Shown here one piece after another: positions 38,752 to 46,936 of a DNA stretch of 64,000 nucleotides. A model generated the notes under the pieces. It made no database searches. It was not told where the DNA came from and saw only the letters and a list, made by a program, of their open reading frames with translations. A program made the position numbers and the translations under genes. The first letter of the stretch is position 1, and the number at the start of each line of letters is the position of its first letter. The DNA is from RUG14121 sp964533935 (GTDB lineage: Bacteria > Bacillota_I > Bacilli_A > RF39 > UBA660). The DNA is taken from NCBI GenBank assembly GCA_964533935.1, contig CAZHOG010000003.1, forward strand, positions 1 to 64,000, written 5' to 3'.

Positions 38752-39312
38752 TTATGGTCTTATAAAATTAATAGTTTTTATTTTTAAGTTCTTTTTAGCT
38801 ACATCATTTGATGCACTTGAATCCATTTCAATATTCCAATATAAAATTGTAGTTGATTTGGCATCTATTGATAATTTATCGACAAAATTCATCATTTTTT
38901 TACCATTACTTAATTCTTCATATGAATCTGATAATAAATATCGATTAGCCACTGGTGATGTTGTTGAAAATATCAAATATTTTGATAATATATCAAAATC
39001 ACCAGTAAAATCAGATAATACAATATGTGTTGTAGCTGGCTGTGAATTATTGTTTGTTACTTCAAATTTAAATTGAACAACATCACCAGGAGCCATATTT
39101 GGAATACTTAAATCTTCTTTATTTAATTCAACATATTCATCATCAATATATTGAAACATTTTTACATCAATATCCAATGCTGTAACTATTAAATGCCTAT
39201 TATAATCAGCAATTTCACCTTTAGAATTATAAGTAATCATCCAAGCAACTGTTACAGCAATTAATATTAATGTTAATACAATATTTAAAATTATCTTCTT
39301 TCTCTTATTCAT
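38752..39312 (-). CDS. TasA-like protein, short
   Basis: A 186-residue protein with an N-terminal membrane or signal segment (about 7-25, AVTVAWMITYNS) and one beta-rich domain. PGDVVQFKFEVTNNNSQPATTHIVL corresponds to the PGDSFTKTFTVENTS strand pair of the other TasA-like proteins in this window. It is six bases downstream of the gene ending at 39319 and eleven upstream of the signal peptidase. A minor fibre or anchor subunit is possible. Confidence 0.7.
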   Translation of the reverse strand: MNKRKKIILNIVLTLILIAVTVAWMITYNSKGEIADYNRHLIVTALDIDVKMFQYIDDEYVELNKEDLSIPNMAPGDVVQFKFEVTNNNSQPATTHIVLSDFTGDFDILSKYLIFSTTSPVANRYLLSDSYEELSNGKKMMNFVDKLSIDAKSTTILYWNIEMDSSASNDVAKKNLKIKTINFIRP

Positions 39313-39318
39313 AAATAC

Positions 39319-40389
39319 CTACCCGTTAAATGTAACAGTGGTTACATAGGAATAAGATGAAACACCTTCAACTTCGCTATAACGAACATATACTACATCT
39401 CCAGCATTAAATGTTTTTAAAGAATTCGTTACTTTTGTCCATTGTCCATCTTCATCATTTGAATAAGAATATTCCATATCACTTGATAAATTTGTTATAG
39501 TTTTTTGAGCATTATTAGCAAATACATTTGGTGCATCTCTTAAGACGTTTGCACTACCAAATTTTAATAAAATATCTACTAAACTATCTGCAAGTTCATT
39601 ATCACAATCTTTATCTCCGCCTTCAAGCCATATTTTAACGTTTACTTTAGCCGTAGCATTTGAATCCATCGTAAATAATACTTTTGATAAATCAATTGTC
39701 GCACTATCAGATTCTGATCTACCCCCATCGTATTCACTAAATAAGTGAACATTTTGATTATCGGTAAATTCATTAGCTAAATTAGTATAATCAAATTCTC
39801 CCTCACTTTTTACGGCATGTGTTTCATATGGATATGCAATAGTTCCATCTTCTTTCGAAGTACCAAAAATTAAAGTATTAGATATTCCAGCTTGAGTGTA
39901 CGTAATAGCAACTCTAATTGCACTTTCTGCAGATCCTTTTAAAAATGAATCCTTATGAAAGTAAACGTGCTTTGCAAAATCTTCTGTAGAAAAGTAAAAA
40001 TTATAATCAATACAGCCATATTTTTCCATATTAATAGTTCCTGATGATGTATCGGCAGTTATTGCTTTATATTTAGGCAAATTTGCTGATAATCCGGCAC
40101 CAAAATCAATTGTATAAAAATTTATTCCATCTATACTTGACATTTGTTCTAATTCAAAATTATCCCAATCATTTAAAAGTTCATTTAAATTAATTGTTGT
40201 TCTTGCCTCACTATCAGGAGTTAATTTTATAACTAAACCTTGGGCAGCTGATACTCTCATATTTGATTCTTTAATACTAGGATTACTTGCATCAGAAAAC
40301 CAAGCATATGAAACTGCTATACCCAAAATAACAATAATTTGAGTTATTGTTAAAACATTAATTATTATATTTTTTTTACTTTTCTTCAT
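39319..40389 (-). CDS. TasA-like secreted protein
   Basis: A 356-residue protein with a SipW-type signal ending in AVSYAWFSDAS and a TasA-like body containing VNVKIWLEGGDKDCDNEL, the same Cys/Asp-rich strand as in the sibling proteins. The last 80 residues form a small extra domain (LSSDMEYSYSNDEDGQW...GDVVYVRYSEVEG) that also ends the next gene product. The ATG at 40389, six bases after GAGGTG, is preferred to GTG at 40398. Confidence 0.8.
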   Translation of the reverse strand: MKKSKKNIIINVLTITQIIVILGIAVSYAWFSDASNPSIKESNMRVSAAQGLVIKLTPDSEARTTINLNELLNDWDNFELEQMSSIDGINFYTIDFGAGLSANLPKYKAITADTSSGTINMEKYGCIDYNFYFSTEDFAKHVYFHKDSFLKGSAESAIRVAITYTQAGISNTLIFGTSKEDGTIAYPYETHAVKSEGEFDYTNLANEFTDNQNVHLFSEYDGGRSESDSATIDLSKVLFTMDSNATAKVNVKIWLEGGDKDCDNELADSLVDILLKFGSANVLRDAPNVFANNAQKTITNLSSDMEYSYSNDEDGQWTKVTNSLKTFNAGDVVYVRYSEVEGVSSYSYVTTVTFNG

Positions 40390-40399
40390 GTTCTTCACC

Positions 40400-41518
40400 T
40401 CAGAAATTTAAAATTTTATGATTGGATGCAAAAGTAGTTCCTGTCTCACTTTGTCTTACATAAACAACTTCATTTTTTTCAAAGCTTGGATTATTTTCAT
40501 TTTCATACTTAATCCAACTTAAACCTAAATCATTAGAATATTCTAAATCACTAGTATAATTATTAATTGTATTTCCAATTACCGAAACATTAGGTATTTG
40601 ATTATTAATCTGCTTAGCAAATGATGTAAACGATAAATTCATTTCAAACATACCACCAGTAAGAGCAGTTAAATTATCTCGGTCATTTCCTTCTATCCAA
40701 ATTCTTATTGTAACTTTTTTTATACCGTCATTTTTTTTATTATCTAAATATGTTAACATGGGATCTCCATTAGCACTTTGAATTTTATGTGAAGCACTAA
40801 GATTATCCCTTAAATTATCTATACTTGTTAATTCATATATTGCAGATTCACTGGCATCTATAAATCTATAATCTTGTTGTTCAACTGAATATAATGTTAC
40901 AAAACATTTTCCAGTACTACAATCAATTTTATAATTTTTATTAGGTGCCCATACTAAACTTGCTTTATTGGATACTGCATAATAACCATTATTATATTCA
41001 TTATCAATAAAAGCTAATCTAGTCGATGCCGCAATTAAATCTCTACTAAAGTTACCTGATGATGATAATCTTTCTACTTCTGTGCCTAATAAATCATTTT
41101 CATCTGTACCAGTAGCTGGTAATACGTAGGAAGAATCTTCTAAAAATACCCCAACATTACCAGATGATTTAAACCATACATCAAATTCTAAATAATCTTT
41201 ATTTGCTGTAGCTCTTTTAAAAGTAACAGGTGTTCCATCATCACGTTTACTTGTTGCTATATAAAAATTAACACCATCACCCGTTATTTCGTGGTCAAAG
41301 GAATAATCATTAGTAAAATCAAGAGATAATTCATTACTCCATTCTTCCCCATCTAATGAAATCAATAAATCACTATACGAATTCGTTCTTAAAACTAAAT
41401 CATTTGCTTTTATTTCATTATTTTTATTTAACCATGCATATGCTGCAAGTGCAATTGATGCAATAATTACTAACAATCTAAAAGCAATTAATAATACATT
41501 TTTTCTCTCTTTAGTCAT
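40400..41518 (-). CDS. TasA-like secreted protein
   Basis: A 372-residue protein with an N-terminal signal ending in ALAAYAWLNKNN and a TasA-like body with VTIRIWIEGNDRDN. Like the next product it ends in a module with YTSDLEYSNDLGLSW and NEVVYVRQSETG, so the two are paralogues. Its ATG overlaps the stop codon of the DUF2357 gene (TAATG), showing translational coupling between the surface proteins and the AAA+ pair. Confidence 0.8.
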   Translation of the reverse strand: MTKERKNVLLIAFRLLVIIASIALAAYAWLNKNNEIKANDLVLRTNSYSDLLISLDGEEWSNELSLDFTNDYSFDHEITGDGVNFYIATSKRDDGTPVTFKRATANKDYLEFDVWFKSSGNVGVFLEDSSYVLPATGTDENDLLGTEVERLSSSGNFSRDLIAASTRLAFIDNEYNNGYYAVSNKASLVWAPNKNYKIDCSTGKCFVTLYSVEQQDYRFIDASESAIYELTSIDNLRDNLSASHKIQSANGDPMLTYLDNKKNDGIKKVTIRIWIEGNDRDNLTALTGGMFEMNLSFTSFAKQINNQIPNVSVIGNTINNYTSDLEYSNDLGLSWIKYENENNPSFEKNEVVYVRQSETGTTFASNHKILNF

Positions 41519-42627
41519 TAATTCACCAAAAATTCTAATGCTTTTTTATTTGAATTATTAAACTTATCTATTTCTTTATTAAATATTTTTGCTATTTTGT
41601 CTTCTCTTTTTTTCTTTTCAGAATAAATATTTTTAAATTCACTATTTATTAAAGATTTAAAAGATTTTTCATTATATTTTTCATTATTTTCTATAAAATC
41701 TTTTATTATTCTTCTTATATAATATTTTTTAATATTTGATGAAGGTGAATTTTTACCATTAAGAATCAAATAATCCAATAAGAAAGCTTCATTCATATTA
41801 TCTCTTGCAACAGATTCATCTTCATAATCTTTTGAATCACTTTCTTCTATTTTATCTTTAACATTATATTGTTCGATAAATTCCCATAATTCCAATGCTT
41901 TTTGAAAGTTTGGATTTTTTAAGATAACATTTGTTTTTCTAATTGGAGATTTAACCATCATAGCATGTGCAGCCATTAAATCTTTTATAAAAGCACTTTT
42001 CATAAAGTCTGCAATAATAAATTGAATTCTTTCAACTCTTTCTGAAAGATCTAATCCTTTAGGATCTTTTCCAACTAAATCTTCAAAATATGAACTTTCA
42101 AAATTAATATCTATTTTAACTTTTTCTTTTCCTACTTTAGTAACACCAGAATAATTAATATTCTTATTTATTTTACAATTTGAACCTTCTTTGGTTAATT
42201 CTTTTCTTTTTGATATAAACATTTGTAGATTCAATAATAATGAATATATAAATCTATTTTCGTACATATCAAAACTTTCTTCTTTATTTATATTCAAAAC
42301 TTTAGAAGGAGTTATTGTTCCTTTTTTTTCATCAAATTCCTGAATTAAATAAGTATGAGTAGCTAAATGTTTGATACTTTCTTCAGTAATCTTTTTAGCC
42401 TTTTCAACCGGAACAACTTCTTCTTCTTGCATGATAAATCTTTTTGGATTTCTAATAATTGCATCAAGATACTCAACAGTTTCTTCAGTTTTATCCAACC
42501 AGCTATAATCAAATTCAACTTTTCGATAATCTGTTTTAACTTTAAGTTTAGCTTTATTATTTTCTAAAAATTCTTGTTTAACAAATGAATCAACATTATC
42601 TAAATATTTTTCTAAATTATTATTCAT
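41518..42627 (-). CDS. DUF2357-like partner of the AAA+ ATPase
   Basis: A 369-residue soluble protein. The segment SFDMYENRFIYSLLLNL and the later VILKNPNFQKALELWEFI match what is known of DUF2357, a domain found in McrC-like partners of McrB-type ATPases. The usual C-terminal PD-(D/E)xK nuclease motif is not seen; the C-terminus is Lys/Asn-rich helix instead. It begins 11 bases after the ATPase gene and overlaps the next TasA-like gene. It is probably a regulator or substrate adaptor of the ATPase, not a restriction nuclease. Confidence 0.7.
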   Translation of the reverse strand: MNNNLEKYLDNVDSFVKQEFLENNKAKLKVKTDYRKVEFDYSWLDKTEETVEYLDAIIRNPKRFIMQEEEVVPVEKAKKITEESIKHLATHTYLIQEFDEKKGTITPSKVLNINKEESFDMYENRFIYSLLLNLQMFISKRKELTKEGSNCKINKNINYSGVTKVGKEKVKIDINFESSYFEDLVGKDPKGLDLSERVERIQFIIADFMKSAFIKDLMAAHAMMVKSPIRKTNVILKNPNFQKALELWEFIEQYNVKDKIEESDSKDYEDESVARDNMNEAFLLDYLILNGKNSPSSNIKKYYIRRIIKDFIENNEKYNEKSFKSLINSEFKNIYSEKKKREDKIAKIFNKEIDKFNNSNKKALEFLVN

Positions 42628-42638
42628 ATATCATCATC

Positions 42639-44177
42639 CTACATTAATTTTTTAAGTCTATTTAAATAAGCCTTACATTCATTCATATTTTCTTTGCCAA
42701 ATAAACCATCTAAAAATTTTATAAATCCATCAATTTCATCACGAATAAATGATAGGTTTAATTGTTCAAATTTACGTAATATTTTTTTAGCAATAACATA
42801 ATCTAAACCATCAATTTCTTTTCCACCACAAGCAACATAAACAGGAATAAATTCATTAATATGTTTAACAATACGATTACCAAAAGCTAATCTAAAATGT
42901 TCAATAACATAGTTATCCATTTGTTCAAGTTTATCTAATAGTTCTTGTCCAACTTTATATTTTTCTTTAGCATCAGCAAAAAGACCTTCTAAATACTTGC
43001 TACTTATTTGATATCCTTCAGTTACTGGAGCGTCAAAGTATTCTCCTTTATCATTTATATCTATTGGCATAGCACGGTCATAAACCTTATCTGTAACCAT
43101 GAATGTTGAATCATCGTTATTGATTGTACCAATGTACCACATATTATCAGGAATTTTTAGTTTTCCATCAGTTAATTTCTTCGGATCATCTGGCCATACA
43201 TTAGGAACCAAATCAATAACCCATTCATCTCTTGATGGCATTTCTAGAATAGATAACATTTCGGCAAAATAATATTCAACACGAGCTATGTTCATTTCAT
43301 CTAGAATAGTTAAATAAACAATATCTTTATAACTAGCTTCATACATTTTCATTAATACTTCAGTTTCATTAAATTTCTTTGTAAATTCATTAAAGTATCC
43401 AAATAATTCCGTACGATCACGCCAAGAAGGTTGAACTGATGCAATAATTGCATCATTTTTCAAAAATTTACCCCATGCATATGGAAGAGATGTTTTACCA
43501 GTACCAGAAATACCTTGTAATATAACAAGTCTTGTTGATGCAAGTGAACTTACAAATAATCTAATAATATCAACTTTATAATATAACTTCATTTTAGAAG
43601 CAGCAAAATTTCTAAATGTTTCACAAAGTTCTTCTAAAGTAAAAGTATTATGTAAATCTTCAGGAACATAGTCTGCCATTGCTTTATCAACTTCACTTAA
43701 TTTAAAGAATCTACCACTAAATTCTGTTTTAGCTTTTTTCTCTTCAGGATTAGCATCATCTCCAAGATCTTCAATTTCTGAAGACTCACCAGGTTTTAAT
43801 CCTAATTGACTAACCTTCATTGCCATAATTTTATCTTTTTCAGTAGTTAATTTTAATACAGATCTATTTAAATCAGCTACTTCTTCTAATAAACTTTCTT
43901 GGTCAACTAAAGATTTTCTAACTCTAACTAATTTTCTAATTAATAAAAATAATATAAAAATTATTAATGCTATTAATGCAACAAAAACTAGTACTACTAA
44001 TGCAACTAGAATCCATCCAGCTCCATGAATATCGCCACTATATCCTTTAATTATATTTGCATAAGCCTTAAAATTAAAGATTTGCATAATACCTAATCCT
44101 ATATTTTTTACAATCGTAATTAAGCCTCCAAAAAATTGAGACATAAAATCAAATAAAAATCTTACAAAGAAATCCAT
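42639..44177 (-). CDS. Membrane-anchored McrB/MoxR-like AAA+ ATPase
   Basis: A 512-residue protein. An amphipathic start and one strong membrane helix (53-82) are followed by a coiled coil (85-118) and an AAA+ module: Walker A GISGTGKTS (222-230), Walker B ILDEMNIARVEYYF (291-304), sensor GTINNDDSTF near 353 and an arginine-containing YDRAMPID strand. The Walker B neighbourhood is typical of McrB-like GTPase/ATPases, but the membrane anchor is not. It heads the operon that continues through DUF2357, three TasA-like genes, a signal peptidase and the LRR giant. A chaperone or remodelling role in surface-protein assembly is inferred. Confidence 0.8.
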   Translation of the reverse strand: MDFFVRFLFDFMSQFFGGLITIVKNIGLGIMQIFNFKAYANIIKGYSGDIHGAGWILVALVVLVFVALIALIIFILFLLIRKLVRVRKSLVDQESLLEEVADLNRSVLKLTTEKDKIMAMKVSQLGLKPGESSEIEDLGDDANPEEKKAKTEFSGRFFKLSEVDKAMADYVPEDLHNTFTLEELCETFRNFAASKMKLYYKVDIIRLFVSSLASTRLVILQGISGTGKTSLPYAWGKFLKNDAIIASVQPSWRDRTELFGYFNEFTKKFNETEVLMKMYEASYKDIVYLTILDEMNIARVEYYFAEMLSILEMPSRDEWVIDLVPNVWPDDPKKLTDGKLKIPDNMWYIGTINNDDSTFMVTDKVYDRAMPIDINDKGEYFDAPVTEGYQISSKYLEGLFADAKEKYKVGQELLDKLEQMDNYVIEHFRLAFGNRIVKHINEFIPVYVACGGKEIDGLDYVIAKKILRKFEQLNLSFIRDEIDGFIKFLDGLFGKENMNECKAYLNRLKKLM

Positions 44178-44253
44178 ACTTCCACCTATTTTCTACTATT
44201 CCACTATATCTAATTATATCAGATAGATTAAGCATTTACAATAAATGGTTTAT

Positions 44254-44282
44254 ATAAAAAAAGAAACATTAATTAATGTTTC
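44254..44282 (-). terminator. Intrinsic terminator of gmk
   Basis: Stem GAAACATT/AATGTTTC followed by seven U on the minus strand, at the gmk stop codon. Confidence 0.8.
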
Positions 44283-44962
44283 TAATCTATATGAAAATCC
44301 TCATTAACTATATCTTTATCAATCAATAATTCATGAATTTCTTCTTCCTCATTTTCTAAGTAAACATCTTCAATACGATTTACACTACATTTTTCTGCAA
44401 GTAAAATTGCATTTATTTTCTTCGCTGCTAATTCTACTTCATCATTAACAACAACATAATTATACTTAGTTACTTCATTTATCTCTTGGTAAGCCCTCTT
44501 AAATCTTTTTAATAATTGATCTTGAGTCTCAGTTTTTCTATTTTCAAGTCTAGTTTTTAAATCTTTAAAAGTTGGAGGCACAATAAATATAAACAAAGCA
44601 TCTTCATATAATCTTTTAACTTTTAAAGCACCTTGTATTTCAATAATTAATAAAACATCTATTCCTGAATTTAATTTTTCTTCTATTTTACTTTTTGGAG
44701 TACCGTAATAATTATCTGCATAACAAGCAAATTCTAAAAAATCTTTATTATTTATTTTTTCTTCAAACTCTTTTTTTGATAAAAAGAAATAATTGACACC
44801 ATCAACTTCTCCATTTCTAGGTTCTCTTGATGTTGCAGAAACAGATATCCACACATTTTTATTCATTTTTTGTAATTCATTGCATACAGTATCTTTTCCA
44901 GCTCCACTAGGTCCAGAAATAACAGTTAATATTCCTCTTGATTTATGACTTATTATATTCAT
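44282..44962 (-). CDS. gmk: Guanylate kinase
   Basis: Converts GMP to GDP using ATP. The P-loop ISGPSGAGKDT, SVSATSREPRNGEVDG and the LIIEIQGALKVK strand are diagnostic. At 226 residues it has an acidic C-terminal extension of about 20 residues over the usual 205. A TGGAGG site precedes the ATG. It is monocistronic here, without the rpoZ/priA neighbours common in Bacilli. Confidence 0.96.
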   Translation of the reverse strand: MNIISHKSRGILTVISGPSGAGKDTVCNELQKMNKNVWISVSATSREPRNGEVDGVNYFFLSKKEFEEKINNKDFLEFACYADNYYGTPKSKIEEKLNSGIDVLLIIEIQGALKVKRLYEDALFIFIVPPTFKDLKTRLENRKTETQDQLLKRFKRAYQEINEVTKYNYVVVNDEVELAAKKINAILLAEKCSVNRIEDVYLENEEEEIHELLIDKDIVNEDFHID

Positions 44963-45032
44963 TTTTTGCCTCCATTAATTTAATGTATTATAGCACAATT
45001 ATATTTATATATGTAAATTTATATATTTAAAC

Positions 45033-45061
45033 TTGATATTATAAATCAAGTTTGTTAAAAT
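45033..45061 (+). promoter_or_regulatory. Promoter of antitoxin-like RNA, copy A
   Basis: TTGATA (45033-45038), a 17-base spacer and TAAAAT (45056-45061), about seven bases before the structured RNA. Confidence 0.7.
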
Positions 45062-45067
45062 CAAATT

Positions 45068-45148
45068 GTGAGAAGCAAAAAGTCTTCGGACTAGATGCTT
45101 AACACTATGTTAGGTCATCTTTATTCATAAGAATAAAGATGTTTTTTT
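45068..45148 (+). ncRNA. Antitoxin-like structured RNA, copy A
   Basis: About 80 bases. AGTC/GACT closes a UUCG tetraloop inside an outer GAAGC/GCTT stem, a second hairpin TAACA/TGTTA follows, and a terminator CATCTTTATTC/GAATAAAGATG (45116-45141) ends in seven T. In copy B the tetraloop becomes UCCG and the second stem is changed on both sides, which supports an RNA structure. It is antisense to the likely 3' UTR of the convergent peptide gene, as in TxpA/RatA and BsrG/SR4 of B. subtilis. Confidence 0.7.
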
Positions 45149-45153
45149 ATACT

Positions 45154-45234
45154 TTAGATTAATTTAAAAACTAATACTAAAAGTATAAAAATTATAATAA
45201 GTAATAAAAGTACTAAAAAATCTTTTTTACCCAT
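45154..45234 (-). CDS. 26-residue hydrophobic peptide, toxin-like, copy A
   Basis: Starts MGKKDFL and runs into an almost unbroken Leu/Ile/Val/Phe membrane segment, ending KLI. GGAGTG is placed seven bases upstream of the ATG. The leader contains ATCACTC (as read on the mRNA, complementary to positions 45294-45300), which can pair with GAGTGAT of the ribosome site (45239-45245) and block it, a usual feature of type I toxins. It is too short for most gene finders. Toxicity is inferred from size, composition and layout; it could alternatively be a small membrane regulator. Confidence 0.7.
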   Translation of the reverse strand: MGKKDFLVLLLLIIIFILLVLVFKLI

Positions 45235-45333
45235 ATAAATCACTCCTTAGAATTATTTAATAATCCCCCTGAATAATTCGTCCGACATTTTTAGAGTGAT
45301 AAACATCTTTTCTTCTTGTTTCTCGAGAAATGT

Positions 45334-45362
45334 ATTATACATATTTCTTTTTTTCTTAACAA
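45334..45362 (-). promoter_or_regulatory. Promoter of toxin-like peptide, copy A
   Basis: Minus strand TTGTTA (45362-45357), a 17-base spacer and TATAAT (45339-45334). This gives a leader of about 90 bases before the ATG. Confidence 0.75.
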
Positions 45363-45421
45363 GTGATTCGACAAAACATTACAAAATAAATCCTAAAATA
45401 TTATTAAAATATAAATTAATG

Positions 45422-45450
45422 TTGAAAAGCAATAATTATTTTGTTAAAAT
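45422..45450 (+). promoter_or_regulatory. Promoter of antitoxin-like RNA, copy B
   Basis: TTGAAA (45422-45427), a 17-base spacer and TAAAAT (45445-45450). The -35 part differs from copy A while spacing is kept. Confidence 0.7.
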
Positions 45451-45456
45451 TAATTT

Positions 45457-45536
45457 GTGAGAAGCAAAAAGTCTCCGGACTAGATGCTTACCACTAGTGG
45501 TGGCATCTTTATTCAACAGAATAAAGATGTTTTTTT
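45457..45536 (+). ncRNA. Antitoxin-like structured RNA, copy B
   Basis: Same layout as copy A: AGTC-UCCG-GACT hairpin, a stronger second hairpin ACCAC/GTGGT, and terminator CATCTTTATTC/GAATAAAGATG (45504-45529) with a T-run. Sequence changes between the copies fall in loops or change both sides of a stem. Confidence 0.7.
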
Positions 45537-45541
45537 ATGCT

Positions 45542-45622
45542 TTAGATTAATTTAAAAACTAATACTAAAAGTATAAAAATTATAATAAGTAAAATTGTGA
45601 TTAAAAAATCTTTTTTACCCAT
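45542..45622 (-). CDS. 26-residue hydrophobic peptide, toxin-like, copy B
   Basis: Identical to the copy A peptide at 23 of 26 positions; residues 8-10 are ITI instead of VLL. The GGAGTG ribosome site and the complementary ATCACTC/GAGTGAT pair (45682-45688 with 45627-45633) are conserved. Conservation of the open frame with only conservative changes suggests the peptide is made. Confidence 0.7.
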   Translation of the reverse strand: MGKKDFLITILLIIIFILLVLVFKLI

Positions 45623-45721
45623 ATAAATCACTCCTTAGAATTATTAAATAATCCCCCTGAATAATTCGTCCGATATTTTTAGAGTGATAAACATCTTTTT
45701 TTCTTGCTTCTCGAGAAATGT

Positions 45722-45749
45722 ATTATACATACCTCTTTTTTTCTTGCAA
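45722..45749 (-). promoter_or_regulatory. Promoter of toxin-like peptide, copy B
   Basis: Minus strand TTGCAA (45749-45744), a 16-base spacer and TATAAT (45727-45722). One base of the spacer is lost compared with copy A. Confidence 0.65.
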
Positions 45750-45787
45750 GCGATTCGACAAAACATTACAAAATAAGTTCATGAAAT

Positions 45788-46936
45788 TTATTTTAATGAA
45801 CTTATCTTTTTTAGCAAGCTTCCACAACTTCCCCATTTAAAATGTCCGTAATATCCAGACATTTCATTTATGTATTCCTTTTTATTTATATTATTTAACC
45901 TCAAACAATTGTCTAAATACTTTAATTTCCTATTAAATCTTTTCTTACAGTCATTTTTCACTTTCATAATAGCCTTATTATTAATAATAAAATATTTATA
46001 TCCTAAAAAATCAAGACCATTATTTATATTAGAAATAATGGTCTTTTTATTATTTAATTTCAACTTATATTTGCTAAGAATTTCATTTATATCTTTTAAG
46101 CACTCTTTAAGATATTCTTTATTGTCATGAATAAGTATTCCATCATCCATATATCTTACATAATATTTAATTTGTAATACTTCTTTTATATAATAATCTA
46201 ATTCATTTAAATATAATATTGCTATTATCTGACTGGTCATGTTGCCAATTGGAAATCCATGACCAGTGGCATATAATGTAACATCTTTAATCTCATCTAT
46301 CTTCTTAGTTTTTTCAGTATCACTTATATTCAAATTTTTAATTCTTTTTTCTTCCTGTAATTTTAACTTATTTATAGATTCATTAACATATTTACAATCA
46401 GTGGAATCAACGATTTTATTTACTAATTCTAAATCATCATTATCTTTAATCTTCTTAGCAAATAAATCTTTAACTATTTCATGACTTATACTATAAAAAT
46501 ACTTACTAATATCAAATTTTAAATAATATATATCTTTATTATTCTTTTTCATCTCATTTAAATATTTCTTTATAGCTATAAGCCCTTGGTGGGTACCTTT
46601 ATTTTTTCTAGTAGCTATATTCATATCAATAAATGTTTTATCAAATACATCAACTAAAAAATAATTAGCCACCAAGTGATTAATTATCTTATCATTAATA
46701 TTTTGACTCATAATAAGTCTTAACTTAGGTTCATGAATAAAAAAAATATTATACTTACCTACTTCATAATTTTTATGTTCTAAAACATTCCTAATCAAAA
46801 AAATATTTTCAGAATAATATTCTTCAAATAATTCAACTTTTCTTTTATTTTTTGTTTTAGAACAGATTAAGTTGCTATATTTTATAATATTATCTAATTC
46901 ACATATTTTTGGATATAAATTATTCACTCTTTTCAT
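45788..46936 (-). CDS. DGR reverse transcriptase
   Basis: Reverse transcriptase of a diversity-generating retroelement, which copies the template RNA with errors at adenines and writes it into the variable repeat. Its 382 residues hold FDISKYF with the first catalytic Asp (142), the GFPIGNMTSQ motif (228-236) characteristic of DGR enzymes, and the YMDD catalytic box (262-265). No maturase, endonuclease or RNase H domain is present, so it is not a group II intron enzyme. It overlaps the avd-like gene by 17 bases and is therefore coupled to it. Confidence 0.96.
   Translation of the reverse strand: MKRVNNLYPKICELDNIIKYSNLICSKTKNKRKVELFEEYYSENIFLIRNVLEHKNYEVGKYNIFFIHEPKLRLIMSQNINDKIINHLVANYFLVDVFDKTFIDMNIATRKNKGTHQGLIAIKKYLNEMKKNNKDIYYLKFDISKYFYSISHEIVKDLFAKKIKDNDDLELVNKIVDSTDCKYVNESINKLKLQEEKRIKNLNISDTEKTKKIDEIKDVTLYATGHGFPIGNMTSQIIAILYLNELDYYIKEVLQIKYYVRYMDDGILIHDNKEYLKECLKDINEILSKYKLKLNNKKTIISNINNGLDFLGYKYFIINNKAIMKVKNDCKKRFNRKLKYLDNCLRLNNINKKEYINEMSGYYGHFKWGSCGSLLKKISSLK

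Larger units (their letters stand above)
45052..45389. repeat. Direct repeat copy A: candidate type I toxin-antitoxin module
   Basis: A 338-bp unit repeated in the same orientation at 45441-45776, with an offset of about 389 bases. The copies differ by scattered substitutions and small indels. Each contains a plus-strand structured RNA with promoter and terminator and a convergent minus-strand gene for a 26-residue hydrophobic peptide. Confidence 0.9.
45441..45776. repeat. Direct repeat copy B: candidate type I toxin-antitoxin module
   Basis: The second, 336-bp copy of the unit at 45052-45389. It directly abuts the 3' end of the DGR reverse transcriptase gene. Confidence 0.9.

Noticed and set aside
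41518..44177. McrBC-type restriction system
   Set aside because: No nuclease motif in the partner, a membrane helix in the ATPase, and the genes are coupled to surface-protein genes.
45052..45776. Two direct repeats as the start of a CRISPR array or an insertion sequence pair
   Set aside because: Only two long copies with internal promoters and genes; no short regular spacers, no transposase and no terminal inverted repeats.
45788..46936. Group II intron or retron reverse transcriptase
   Set aside because: No maturase or endonuclease domain and no msr/msd-like RNA; IGNMTSQ motif, Avd-like neighbour and TR/VR pair fit a DGR.
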